Below, piece after piece: positions 35,811-46,664 of a stretch of DNA of 64,000 bases. The stretch spans positions 189,001 to 253,000 of the forward strand of contig BSBK01006029.1 in the NCBI GenBank assembly GCA_027943335.1, given 5' to 3'. The first letter of the stretch is position 1; the number at the start of each line of letters is the position of its first letter. Both the position numbers and the translations under genes were made by a program. This stretch comes from Chamaecyparis obtusa. Taxonomy: Eukaryota > Streptophyta > Pinopsida > Cupressales > Cupressaceae. The notes under the pieces were generated by a model. It was not told the DNA's origin. It did no database searches and was given only the letters and a program-made list of their open reading frames with translations.

Positions 35811-37930
35811 GTAGCATTCTGCCAGCCTATGAGGTTCCTTCAGTAACAAATTTACAAAACTCAACGTTTTGATAAAAAATGAAGCTCTCTGTAGTAGCTT
35901 AATTTGCAGAAGATGAGATTCAGTTGAGCAAATAAGAGTGGGTTTAGGTGATGAAGAGCTAGTAGACAGTCGGCCTGCACATTCAACAAAGAAATTATTT
36001 TCTAGAATTGAATTTAGAGACAAATTTGCAGTGATAAAGATATTTGCAGAATTAAAATCAAAGTTTCATTTGAAGATAGTCGAGCTTTCAGCCGGTTTAA
36101 TTGAAAAGAGGTTTATTTTTTTGGTTTGGGCGATTAATAACTTTAAGAAGTTATTAGATTGCTTATTTTATGATGTCATGCCGTGAAGACTGATAAAATA
36201 ATATAAGTTATCACCTGCGATACAAAGGAGGGACATCAGTAGGTGACTTGGCGACAACACCTCAGCATAATATATTCCTCTGCCCCCCGACGCGTTGAGG
36301 CAAGGCGTGATCCTTAGTGACGTAGGAGAGGAATTGTACAATGAAGCACGGGTTGGAGTGAACACAGAGAAGCAAGGGCTGCTACTGGAGAGAACGTAGG
36401 CCTCTTCAGTCTACACACTGTTTACACAACGCCGTCAACTCCCTATACTGTCGCATGTTAACATCCAAGCTGATTGTGCGTGGGTGTTCTTTATCTTGGA
36501 ATATTTGTATTGGGTACCTCAACTTCTCCATTGATTGAAAGATTATCGAGCAGATTGTATTCGGTGAAAGTATTGGGTGTCTTTGGGAAATATTTCGAAT
36601 GAGAAGAAGCATTTACATTTCCGAAAGGGTGAATGTTGGGCGACTTAAGTAAATGAAATTTTAAATGGTGAACTCCTAATGTTTTCATTCTATGATATTC
36701 ATTCTATATTCCAAGGTTCAGGACTTTGAAATTCTGATGATATATATTGTTTGCCATGATTATTGAGGGATGGAAATTTCTATTGTTGTAGCATAGCGGC
36801 ATTTGAATGGACTTTGGAGTTGGAATTGGGCATTTTACGGTAGCAGGAGATTTCTTCAGATTTTGTGGCAAGTCATATTAGGAGTCTCTAATGATTCACC
36901 ACTTTGTCGTCTCAAATATTGGATTGCAGAATCACAACTATTGTGTTTAGCATGAAGATTAATTCTGTTACACTCTGCCGAATAAGCCAAGGAATCGCAT
37001 ATCAATCTTAACCGATATATAGTTTGTTGCAAACATTTGAAATATTTGCTGAGTTATTTCATGCTGTCTATAGTCTTGGGCAAACATATCGATACCAAGG
37101 GAAGCCTTCACAGAGGTTGATAATTTTGAGCAAAATAAATCGAGGATTGAGATGCTTCATGAATATCAGGTTTGAGGGAGGCCATCATAGTACCCAGATT
37201 GAGCCCACAACAAAACTACTAATAAAATCCAAGATTCATTCTTTGCTTGGAACACAAATTTCAAATTCAGGAGATACACTTCGGTTTGTCAGGACTGGAC
37301 GTGTGTCTGCATTCCTTGATGGAGAGAACGGTGAACTTACCGTCAACCGTATTGGGTACAACGATGAACATTAAAGGGAAACAGAGGTAACGGAAGGTGG
37401 GCTTAGTGCCAGAAGAAGACTTGCATGAGAGGTCGAGCTGCAAGCCAGCGACTATTCTCAGTGGTGACTAGTTAACACAATGCGAGGTGTCAACTCTCGG
37501 TGCTTACCTTGGATTCGAACTGGTCACGAGCATTCACGCACCTGTTGCTTATGATTAGATTGAAATCTGTAAGCTCAAATTTGAAATGGTCTGAGGTCTC
37601 TTGTATCTACTGCATTTCAATAAAATATATCTCTGTTGTATCTCATAAATTGGTTGTATCTCAATATTGGAAAGACTCGCAGCATTAGAGGTAGCTCCAT
37701 ATTCATGTTTCTCTGTGCAAACTGTATGAGCAATTCTGAATGTGGTATCCCTCGCTTAAGTTAAACATCCTTTAATAACACATAACTCCAATACCACAAA
37801 ACGTCACCAGTAAACTACCATAACACCATTCCCTTCCAGCCAAAGGTAATCAGAGAAAATTCAGTATCAAGAACAGGGAACTATTTGATCATCTTAGTCA
37901 TAATAAATCAGAATTTTTATTGCAGAAGTA
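35811..37930 (+). other. Leader of the PDS5 carrier
   Basis: Open frames at 35,938-36,186 (ELVDSRPAHSTKKLFSRIEF) and 37,024-37,374 are unassigned. The stretch ends TTTTTATTGCAG at about 37,925, a splice-acceptor-like site directly before the PDS5-like frame. Part of this DNA may be captured host sequence, including intron remains. Confidence 0.4.
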
Positions 37931-37966
37931 GCACTTCATAGTTTCAGAAGTGATTCAGTCCCTGGT

Positions 37967-39181
37967 GTGAAATTAGGAGGAAGTGAAGTCATGGAGTCAT
38001 TGGAAAGCCCTATATTCTCTAAGGAATTCAATGGCACATTTTACGGTGTGCAGCTCAGAGACATTCGGAAAAAAATGGAGATATGCAATGAGCTATGTTG
38101 CCTTGGATGGAAATTAGAGGAGCAGAAAATTACAAGTAGCATGCTGGCCAAACTTAATGAAATAAATTCATATCTATCCAGGATAGATCAAGCTGATTGT
38201 AGGCTTTTTAATTGGGCCATGCATCCCACAATGGTTGCCTTAGTGCAACGCGGATTTATGAGTCATCCACTTCGAGATGTTAGGCTTGCTGTTGCCTCAT
38301 GTCTCAGTGAGATCACTCAAATTACAACTCCTATCATTCCTTACACCGAACACATTTGGGGACAGGTATTACAGCTGATTGTAGACAGCTTAGATGGACT
38401 GAGATATGACAGAGACTCTACTTTTGATAAACAGGTAAAAATCTTGGAGTTAGTGGCAAGCACTAGAGTCTTCAGTCACATGTTGAATCCAGGTTATGAT
38501 AAAATGATTCAACAACTATTTCAGAGTCTCCTAAATAATTACAGGGAGCGTCATTCAGATGAGATGAAGACATGCATTATGACTATCTTATCCTTGATCT
38601 TAGAAGAGGACTATGACATATGCAAACAATTGCGATTTGAATTGTTGGCATTATGGAGAGGACAAATAAGGTACGCATCCATGGTACATGAACTCTCAGC
38701 TGAATTAATCAAGCTTCAAGCTGAAAGATTCATGAGTTTATTATCTGAAAATGAACGAGCATCATTAGGCTTACAGGTTGCAGGATCTCCGGTGATAGGC
38801 CAGGACTTAGTGAGTGCAGGGCAGATTTGTTTCTTATGCCAGAAGGGCTGGTCACAGGGGCATGTTTGCAAGATTGAACAAGGGGAAGATAGATGGCAGC
38901 CTAGTAATAGAAACATTATAGTGGAGACTACCCCACTTTCGAGACATAGTGGTGAGTATTCAGAACTCTACTTTGGTGACTTGATGGCGGAGTTTGATAA
39001 CTCCATGGTTATAGGTTGTAGTAACCAGTTACAGGCCTTCAGCAATTCTGATAATGAGGAATCATGTGACTTCTTTAGCAACACTTCACTTTTGCATCAC
39101 ACTGATATGGATGACCCGTTTGGCAGTACATCTCGAGATAACATTGATGAGAAGTGTCTTAAAGAATCAGTTGAAAGTTAG
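37967..39181 (+). CDS. PDS5-like segment fused to a gag-type zinc knuckle
   Basis: Open for about 400 codons; first ATG at 37,991. Residues ~65-250 match plant PDS5 (cohesin-associated HEAT-repeat protein): HPLRDVRLAVASCLSEITQI, TTPIIPY, VLQLIVDSLDGL, VKILELVASTR, FQSLLNNYRERHSDEMKT and LSLILEEDYDI. All have counterparts in order in the N-terminal HEAT region of Arabidopsis PDS5C-type proteins. From residue ~288 comes CFLCQKGWSQGHVC, a C-x2-C-x7-H-x-C knuckle as in chromovirus-type gag. PDS5 regulates cohesin on chromatin, while this copy lies between LTRs. It is about a third of the length of a full PDS5. The uninterrupted frame is notable in such decayed surroundings. It may be expressed as a gag-like fusion or be a neutral capture. 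Confidence 0.75.
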   Translation: MKLGGSEVMESLESPIFSKEFNGTFYGVQLRDIRKKMEICNELCCLGWKLEEQKITSSMLAKLNEINSYLSRIDQADCRLFNWAMHPTMVALVQRGFMSHPLRDVRLAVASCLSEITQITTPIIPYTEHIWGQVLQLIVDSLDGLRYDRDSTFDKQVKILELVASTRVFSHMLNPGYDKMIQQLFQSLLNNYRERHSDEMKTCIMTILSLILEEDYDICKQLRFELLALWRGQIRYASMVHELSAELIKLQAERFMSLLSENERASLGLQVAGSPVIGQDLVSAGQICFLCQKGWSQGHVCKIEQGEDRWQPSNRNIIVETTPLSRHSGEYSELYFGDLMAEFDNSMVIGCSNQLQAFSNSDNEESCDFFSNTSLLHHTDMDDPFGSTSRDNIDEKCLKESVES

Positions 39182-39242
39182 TGATGATGCCATTATTGCA
39201 GCATTAGTTCACCATGATAGCACTCACTAGATCATTGATGAT

Positions 39243-39779
39243 TTGTACAAGACAGCTCAAAGAGATCAAGGGCAAGACGACAAGAGAATTGGATCCTTTA
39301 CTACAGATTTACAGGGAGTTAGGACAGCATTTGAGGATTGGAAATTAGAGTACTTGAGATTACTTACAGACTGTGACCACATGTTACAGGTTGCTGGGAT
39401 TTATGCTGAGCAGCTAAGGAATAAGGAGGAAGAGATCGATAAGCTCAATAAGGAGCTTAGTGCTACTCAAGGCACTTTGGAGCATACTCGTATTTCTCTA
39501 CAGGAGGCGAGAAATCAGATTATGGTCTCTAGCCAGTTCAGGGAGCAGGATGACAGGGATAGGTCTGAATTCTATCAGGAGGTGATTCAGGAGCTTGACA
39601 ACATACATCAGACCTATGACTTGGACAGTTGTCCAAGAAGATCTTTGGGTCATCGAGAGTTTCTTGATGAGTTAGATCACTTTCAGAAGATGGATAACTT
39701 CTTGTTTGAGATGGGTGCCGAGTGCACATTTGACAATCCCCTCTTTGAGATAGATGAGGGAGATACTTCCTATTCCTAG
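39243..39779 (+). CDS. Coiled-coil ORF in the PDS5 carrier, function unknown
   Basis: About 170 residues from an upstream non-ATG frame (IIDDLYKTAQRDQGQDDKRI). The middle is strongly coiled-coil (QLRNKEEEIDKLNKELSATQ). The end is acidic (FEIDEGDTSYS). It follows the PDS5-knuckle frame by about 60 bp and may be its continuation after a slip. I do not recognise a family. Confidence 0.45.
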   Translation: MYKTAQRDQGQDDKRIGSFTTDLQGVRTAFEDWKLEYLRLLTDCDHMLQVAGIYAEQLRNKEEEIDKLNKELSATQGTLEHTRISLQEARNQIMVSSQFREQDDRDRSEFYQEVIQELDNIHQTYDLDSCPRRSLGHREFLDELDHFQKMDNFLFEMGAECTFDNPLFEIDEGDTSYS

Positions 39780-40700
39780 GATGAGGATGAGGATTGTTGC
39801 AGGGTCTGGGACCCAGGTGCAGTTATCAGGGGTGAGCCTTGGTCACTAGGTTGGAGTAGCGAGATGAGCTCAGTTGATGAGCAGTGTGGTTTGTGTACCC
39901 GCAATCCAGGAGAGGTAGTAATGTCCAGTGGCATGATGAGTGATGTGTCTCTTCTCACACTACCACTCGGTGATGATGTTGATCAAGTAGGACTCATTCA
40001 GTACGGGGTTATCGAGTTTGGCATGCTGATTATGCTAGTTGGTGTGAATTTTTCACACAATGGTATACATTGTATGACTCCGAGTATTGAGAGACAGTCA
40101 AGGAGTCCTTATGCGGATTTGGGGTTTCCAGTAGAGTTGTTCAGTGCATCGCAGGTGGAAGCTTTATCCAACGGTTTTGACAGTTGGCCTCTGCAGCGCT
40201 ATTTCTGGTTCAAACAATAGATCAGAGGAGCAGCTTTATGGCAGATGGATCTTCTGATATGTCACTCAGTATGGACAGTGAGCATCGAGATATTTCAGTT
40301 AGCTGGGGAGATGTATGGCTCTTTTGCTTGTGGGATCCAAGAGGGGCATACTCGCGGTTGGTTCTCATTTCTGGAGCCGATCGACAGGAGATTTGGTTTT
40401 CTTTGGCATATGACGGTAGAGGTGCGGGAGATCCCAGTTGGAGTGAGGTTCGCAATTGGGTTGAGACCTTACTTATAGATGACAACATCACATGGCAGAT
40501 TGGCACGATTGATCTTGCAGTGAGTGGGGAGTCGAGCATTGGTTTGGCTACCGTTTTGTTATGCAGTGAGTGGCTTCATAGATCGGAGCCTAAGGACTGT
40601 GTCAGTTACACACGATAGGTCGGTGGAGCAGCTTCCCTATGATTAGTTTGGGATCCAGGTATTTGATCTCAGCATACTGATATCGATTGCTTGAGGGAAA
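39780..40700 (+). pseudogene. Unassigned reading frames before the 3' LTR
   Basis: Overlapping open frames, 39,864-40,220 (MSSVDEQCGLCTRNPGEVVM) and 40,184-40,618 (MADGSSDMSLSMDSEHRDIS), run up to the polypurine tract. They are richer in G and less AT-rich than flanking DNA. No pol motif is visible. They could be the remains of a second captured gene or a degraded element-specific protein. Confidence 0.35.
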
Positions 40701-40702
40701 GC

Positions 40703-40728
40703 AATCTCCGGGAAGGGATGATTGTAAT
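40703..40728 (+). other. Polypurine tract of the PDS5 carrier
   Basis: CCGGGAAGGGATGAT immediately precedes the 3' LTR start (TGTAATGTCC). It is the plus-strand priming site expected at this position. Confidence 0.65.
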
Positions 40729-41615
40729 GTCCCCTTTTGGGGTACTTTATATTGTGTTGGGTTGTTAGCCATTTTACCTTGGTCCAGAAGGGCAATTGTG
40801 GCGTTGCAGTGCTCCAGGAGATAATTGGCCTAGGTGGTTTCAGTTTCAGGCCAATCGGAGCAGTTTCCGCAGGTTTCCAAGGTACTTACTATTTATAGTA
40901 AGTCAGCAGGGTTCAGAATTCTTGGCTTTTCAATAGTGGACTTGGAGCGTCTCATCGAGAGCTTTCCGGCAAGCTATCACACGTTGGCATCCGAGCTCGT
41001 TTGGGCCTCCGTATTAATGACAGACAATTCTTCACTTTATTTATTATTTCACTTTATATCTCAATGGTCAATTTATTTAAAAAGTGACTTAAAGTGAAAT
41101 TATAAAGAGACGAAATGGGCATATGAAGAGTCAAAGTGGGGAAACTGAAGAGTCACAGCTACAGCCATAAGAGGAGGTTTTGGAGTCTCATTCAGCATGC
41201 TTCAATTTATGGATTTTTATCTCTCCTTGAGAATTCGAGAAGCTTCAGCTATCGAATCAGAAATTTGAGGACAGAAACCTTCAGCATTTCTTGGTGGATT
41301 GGACAAAAACCTTATTCATCCCGGTGTGGATTCACTTCAGAATTCACCATTGTTTTACCAGGTTCTTTATCATCCAGTCTTACTGTTATTTGCCTGTAGT
41401 TCAGATTGGAATGTAATAGTCTATGGTTTTGTATTGCTGTTGTAAAATACATACCATTTTCTGAGTTATTTCATGAGATTGTATTTGCTGGTTATATGAA
41501 TATATCTGCTGGTTATTCAAGAATATCTGCTGGTTATTTGCATGTTATTGTTTATTTTAAATCTGCTTAAGATTTATTGGTCGAAATCAGTAAATGGCCG
41601 GTTAGGGTCATTTCA
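40729..41615 (+). repeat. 3' LTR of the PDS5 carrier
   Basis: 887 bp, TG...CA, an intact copy of the split 5' LTR. Contains the 20-bp palindrome at 40,884-40,903. Followed by the target duplication ACTTC. Confidence 0.88.
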
Positions 41616-44370
41616 ACTTCCTGTTCTTCTCCTCTTTCCTCAATTGATCTTTCAATGCCTAGGCAGAATCATCAAACTCTTCAATTACTTGCTCCCTAGT
41701 GGCACGCCCTGGATCATATGCTATCACATTGTACTCCTCCGGATTGATTTCATCCCTAGCCTTGACAATCCTTGGCTCTGCCAAATGCAATGTTCAAGAC
41801 CCTGACTCGTCTCTAGTAATCTTGTAGAATTTCTTTGCTCTTTTCTCCACTGTTGGCTTTCTTATTTGCCTTGGGAAATCCACCAACTCCATAGCTGGAT
41901 TAGTTTCCTCTTCAAATTCCTTCCCCATTCTCCTCCTTAGCCATTCTAGAGCGGCTGTATGTTGATCATGTCCCTGCAGCTCCTGTTTTGGCCTTCTTTC
42001 TTCATGCACAGGCGATGTTTCTCGTTCTTCTCTCCTTGCTTCATGCATTGGCATTGGCAATGGTTCTTGTTCTTGTCTCCTTTCCTCGCGCATTGGTGTT
42101 TGTTCTTGTTTGCACATCTCCTCCTCATGGATTGGAGATTGTTCTTGATGCCGATGTGACTGCTCTTGTTCATGCATCCCTTCTTCCCAGACTTCTACAT
42201 TAGGGGCAGGACTTTTTGGATTTTCCTGATCATCACTCACTATTGTGTCAAGGCCTTCATTTGTTGTTTTATTAGTGATGAGAGGATCCTCACTTTAAGC
42301 CTGGACTACCTCCAAAGGTACTGGTACTTTGCCTATCTCGTGCTCTTGAAGTCATTTGCTCACTTTCCAGTGAGCTCTTGTTGGATTCGATCTGTTCTTC
42401 TACAAAGGCACTAATTTCTTCCACACTTGGTGATGGTACTACCTGCCTCTGCTTCTTTTGTGGCAGCCCTTTGCTTATGATATTTGGCCTTTTCCTCACG
42501 TATGGCTCTGGTTCTTTAGCAGTTGTCTTTTTCTTTTCTGCATCCTTGTGGATTCCTCGCTATCCCAAATGCTTCAACTCCCTGTGGCTCATTAGCTGCA
42601 TTGTCATGAACACCCTGAATTCCCATCAATCTATGAGTCAGGGGAACTCTGGCCTCTTTCAATTCATTGCCTCGGTGTTCAATCCACGACTTGGTGAATC
42701 TTATGACTAGCTTGGAGAGCACCTCTAACACCACTATCTCCGCTCCTAGCCAATTGGGTCTTCGGGTAGACTTATTCTTTACTTTCTCATAATCAGGATG
42801 AATAATATTTGTATCCTCTGTCATTTGATTTGGCACAAGATAGATTTCCATAGCCCAAATCATATTGAGTGGCAGCCTGTAACATATCCTTTTTCTAATT
42901 TCAAATTCATCTGTTGCATTGGCCCAGAAGTCTTCCAGATATACCACGTGGTTGAATCTTCTGCCACCCACTTCTCCTGTGTTGTTGTAAGGATCATAAT
43001 CCTTCCTTGGTGTAAAGTAAAAAAGTTGTTAAAATTGTAACTTAGCTGCTGACTTCTCAGCTATGAAGAGTGACGTGCACATTTCATCATAATCACCTAA
43101 GACAATGGGGAAGTCAAGTCCACCTTTCTTCTTCTGAATCCTATCTAAACCTACCAGCTCCATTGTCATGTCCAACATTATTCTCTTGTCTGTTGGGTAT
43201 TGGGAAGCTTGGATGGATAGCCACCAAATCCTTGAAGCCTTGATGTAGGGGAATGTTGGGAACTGGATAAACCAGGAGCCATACTCTCCTATCAGCTTCT
43301 TAGCATTCTCTGATATCCTTGCATACATATTCTCTTGGAGACTCCACACAATATACATGGAGAATGTATCATTGGATTCTTTGAATTTGGCAACATTGTG
43401 CAAGTGCAATTGTGGGTAGGATTCATATGCTTTGAGTTGCCTCCGTCCACAGCCTATCAATCAAGTTCCTGTCAAACCTTCATATGTGGTCATTCTTGTC
43501 AGCATATAAACAACGTAAGAGCTCATATAGAAGCTTTGAGTCCTCTCAAAATTCCGCAACTGCTGATCCAGATTATCACTTATCAGTATCAACCAATCCA
43601 TATATCTAACCCCAAGCATTACTTCTTCAATAGAGTAAAACATGCATGTTTCAAAGAAACAAGATTGTGCACATCCCAAAATCCTACTCATCATCATCAC
43701 CAAATCTTTGTACTCCAGTTTTAAATCAATTCTAACAAACTGCTTTGGCATCTTGGACTGAGATCTTGACTTTGGCAGCCATCTGCGGTTAATAGATTCA
43801 GCACACTCGTCTACTCCTGCCTCGTACATCCTCTTTGTAGCTCCTTTTGATTTGTATGCCATATCTTTATAAACTGGGATTCCAAATGCCTCAGTAATTG
43901 CATTTGGAGAGAGATCTGCCAATACCTTGCCCTCAGGAATCGCAATTACTCTCTGCTCTAGATCATAACATCTTGCACACTGGATGGCCGGAGGAAAACA
44001 TGATGCAGCCACGATCTCGCTTCTAATGAACTGCTTTGTTAGTGGTGATGGAGGATGATTCACAAAGCCAAACATTCTCTTGTTACATTCCTTGAGATCC
44101 AGGGTGCCCAGGTTGGTGTTGCTAATCTCCTTCCACCTTGAAATGATTTTTGACTCTGGCAGGAATCATTTCGTCTCTTTCTTGATCCAAGTTTGTCTTG
44201 ACACACTTGGCACCCTTGATGATTGTGCCATCTTTTCCTTGGAATAATTGTTTTGCAATCCAAGTTCTTCCAGATTCACCCTTCACTTCACAAATTTCTT
44301 CTTCTCGATCAACTTCTCCACCTTTGATGTGAATAATGAAATGCAATAAGTTTGTTTGTATAGAGGCCAT
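41616..44370 (-). pseudogene. Unit C ORF, N-terminal and central parts
   Basis: Reads leftward from ATG at 44,370 (MASIQTNLLHFIIHIKGGEV). After a 1-base slip in an A-run near 44,150 it reads KIISRWKEISNTNLGTLDL, RMFGFVNHPPSPLTKQFIRS, ARCYDLEQR, AITEAFGIPVYKDMAY, SFYMSSYVVYMLTRM, then SYPQLHLHNVAKF, GSWFIQFPTFPY, VYLEDFWANATDEFEIRKRI, RRPNWLGAEIV, a Glu/Gln-rich low-complexity segment (EERRQEQEPLPMPMHEARRE) and finally EEFDDSA-TAG-ALKDQLRKE at the insertion edge. This copy keeps CAG or TGG at several places where A and B have TAG, so it is the least decayed for this half. Together with 28,891-29,590 it suggests a protein of roughly 1,000 residues. Function unknown; no retroviral domain recognised. 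Confidence 0.75.
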
Positions 44371-44704
44371 GCCAAAAAGCTGCTAAGTTGGGAATGACTG
44401 AATTTGGCCAACTGCATTAAATGTTTCCTCAAATTGTCTTATGTGCTGCTATCCCGGGAGAGATTCCTTATTACTACTTACAAGTTGCCAAAAATTCCAA
44501 TACTCTTATCGACATGTGTCACATACTTTCTACTTTCTCAAAAGATGTTATTCGGGGCATTTGTCTTCATTAACACATCTCTTTGGTATGGGGGCACAAA
44601 TCTAGGTGAAACTTGGATTGTTTTAGAAACGTTTCTTGTAGGTATCAACTTGTCATCCACATGATTTCTTTCTTTGGCATTTGGTTTTCTTTTCCTTCTT
44701 AGCC

Positions 44705-45112
44705 ACCTTTGATTTGCACCTAAGGTGCATTTGAGCACTACACTATAGGAGGATCACTACAAGAGGATTTCCAGCACTTAGACGAATTTTTGCTTGTCTA
44801 CCTTGGATTTGCGCCCAAAGTGCATTTGAGCACTGCACTGCAGGAGGATCACTACAAGAGGATTTCCAACACTTAGGCGAATTTCTGCTTGTCTACCTTG
44901 GATTTGCGCCCAAGGTGCATTTGAACACTGCACTGCAGTTTGATTTCCAACACGTAGGCAAATTTTTTCTTGTCTACCTTGGATTTGTGCCCAAGGTGCA
45001 TTTGAGAAGTGCACTGCAGGAGGATTTTCGACACTTAGATGAATTTCTACTTGTCTACCTTGGATTTGTGCCCAAGGTGGATTTGAGCACTCCACTGCAG
45101 AATGATCACTGA
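44705..45112. repeat. ~85-100-bp tandem repeats in unit C
   Basis: About four units of GCTTGTCTACCTTGGATTTG + YGCCCAAGGTGCATTTGAG + CACTGCACTGCAGGAGGA. They are open on both strands, but the apparent proteins are repeat translations. The array lies upstream (ORF sense) of the unit C ORF, the counterpart of the U3 repeats of unit A. Confidence 0.8.
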
Positions 45113-45219
45113 CGAATTTTTGCTGACTTCTCTCCTTTCTTTGAACTTGGGCTTTGTGGATTTTGTTGCTTCTCCATGCATCTTCATCCAATACTTGGCC
45201 ATTTTTTTCTCATTTCTCA

Positions 45220-45520
45220 TGCTTCCCCAACTCGGATCACTTGCATTGCTTTCCAACTCGGTTCACTTGCATTCACTTGCATTGCTTCCCCAACTTAGCT
45301 CACTTGCATTGCTTTCCAACTCAGCTCGCTTGTATTGCTTTCCAACTTAGCGCTCTTGCATTGCTTTCCCAACTCGGCTCGCTTGAATTGATTCCCAACT
45401 CGGCTCACTTGTATTCACTTGCATTGCTTCCCTAACTCAACTCGCTTGCATTGCTTTCTAACTTGACTCACTTGCACTTCTTTCCAACTTGACTCGCCTA
45501 CATTGCTTTTCGACGTTGGA
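45220..45520. repeat. ~25-bp tandem repeats in unit C
   Basis: About ten units of CTTGCATTGCTTTCCAACTC + GGCTCA with spacing variants. Next to the longer array at 44.7-45.1 kb, making a two-tier repeat block. Confidence 0.8.
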
Positions 45521-45877
45521 GCTCATCCAACGATTGAACATGTCCCCCTGTATAAGTTATTTGCCCTATTTTCAAACATCTATAGAAATGAGTAACGTAT
45601 TGCGCACTGACCCCATTTTAGTGCTTTTTCACTTTTATGAGCAGCTTGTTTAGTTTTTGATGCTTTTTAGACTACTTTTTTTGGGGTCCTTTTCAGACTT
45701 CTTTTTTTGAGAATGCCGTTTTTGGAGGCTTCCTTTTGAGGAATGCTTTTTTAGAGGCTGCCTTTTTAGGAATGCTTTTTTGGAAGGGATGCTTTGTGAT
45801 CATACACTTTTGGATATCGATTTTTATCTCCTTCAACCACTGTTCATTAGTTGCCCGAAATCACCTGCTAAAAATAG

Positions 45878-45897
45878 ACTTACTATAAATAGTAAGT
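45878..45897. repeat. 20-bp palindrome in unit C
   Basis: ACTTACTATAAATAGTAAGT is the exact reverse complement of the word in both LTRs of the PDS5 carrier, although the surrounding sequences are otherwise unrelated. Confidence 0.8.
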
Positions 45898-46375
45898 TTG
45901 TTCAAATGTGAAATTAGGACAATTTGGGGCTTACTAAAAATAGACATCCCTAAAACGTAGGAGACCGTAAAAAATAGGAAACCCTAAAAAATAAGAATTT
46001 TGCCAGAACTCAAAATGAAGCCAATTTGAGACTTACTAAAAATAGAAATACCTACAAAATAGAAACCCTAAAAAATAGGAACTTCACCAAAAGACTTAAA
46101 TTTCACTAGTTCATTTTTAGAAAGACTTTCAACTCAACACTTAATCCAATACGTAGTTCTCAATCAAGAAAGCTTTCAGATTCAAAACCCTAAAAGGCAG
46201 GAAACAATTCTCCATTCTAGACTTAGGTGAATTTACAATTCTTATTTGAAACACAAGGAACCTCGAGCAATCAATGCCAAAACTACCAAGAACTGAACCC
46301 CAAAGAGGCCAAGTGGACCCAAAAAAGTAGGGGGTCTCCATTTGCAATGGGGCGATGTGTGAAAAGATCACAACA

Positions 46376-46650
46376 AACTGTTCAGTCCAACTAGAGAAAC
46401 CTACTTGGCTGCACACAAATTGCAGTTTCCATGCACTAGTAATGTCACTGAATATGAATCACTAGTTCATGGACCATTGCTTGCTATATAGAAAGGTGCG
46501 AAGATTTAGTATGTGCTTAGAGATTCAGACATAGTTGTGAGGTAGGTGAGAAAACAATATGCATGCCATGATAAAAGGTTGAGTCGCTACTACAATAGAG
46601 TATGGGACCTCATTGAGAGTTTTGATGCATTCAATATCAAACAAGTGTAC
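46376..46650 (+). pseudogene. Element E archaeal-type RNase H, 3' piece
   Basis: Resumes in phase with the 25,021-25,080 piece: RETYLAAHKLQFPCTSNVTE, YESLVHG, then KGAKI, LRDSDIVVR with the conserved D-S, KRLSRYYNRVWDLIESFDAF and NIKQVYRSKN. The aRNH comes before RT in this element, an order known from Tat-related plant elements. Two or three stops show decay. Confidence 0.75.
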
Positions 46651-46664
46651 CGATCAAAGAACTA

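Larger units (their letters stand above)
29591..41615 (+). mobile_element. LTR retrotransposon carrying a PDS5-like segment
   Basis: Complete element with perfect 5-bp target duplication ACTTC (29,586-29,590 and 41,616-41,620). LTRs start TGTAATGTCCCCTTTTGG and end GGTTAGGGTCATTTCA. The 5' LTR runs 29,591-35,797 around the nested copia and is about 890 bp without it. The 3' LTR is 40,729-41,615. The primer-binding site follows one base after the 5' LTR and a polypurine tract precedes the 3' LTR. The 4.9-kb internal region has no protease, RT or integrase. It encodes a PDS5-like segment joined to a gag-type zinc knuckle, so it is non-autonomous and needs another element's enzymes. LTR divergence counted by eye over 390 bp is about 8%. 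Confidence 0.85.
25081..46375 (-). mobile_element. Unit C: LTR-like unit inserted in element E, itself carrying nested elements
   Basis: On the plus strand it starts TGTTGATTTGTGTTTTATGA and ends GATGTGTGAAAAGATCACAA followed by CA, the inverse of unit A's ends, so its ORF reads on the minus strand. The flanks are AACTA (25,076-25,080) and AACTG (46,376-46,380), a 4/5 target duplication. Removing the unit restores the host RNase H frame. Without its LINE and the 12-kb retrotransposon it is about 6.5 kb. It has no pol genes and no internal region of its own, so it looks like a solo giant LTR. It contains the family's ORF (44,370 to 41,616, continued 29,590 to about 28,890), the second TATA box (28,525) and U3 repeats (44.7-45.5 kb). 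Confidence 0.8.

Noticed and set aside
44778..45191. 137-codon minus-strand frame with repeated Trp-Ala-Gln-Ile-Gln
   Set aside because: It is the translation of the ~85-100-bp tandem array; the plus strand is open too.
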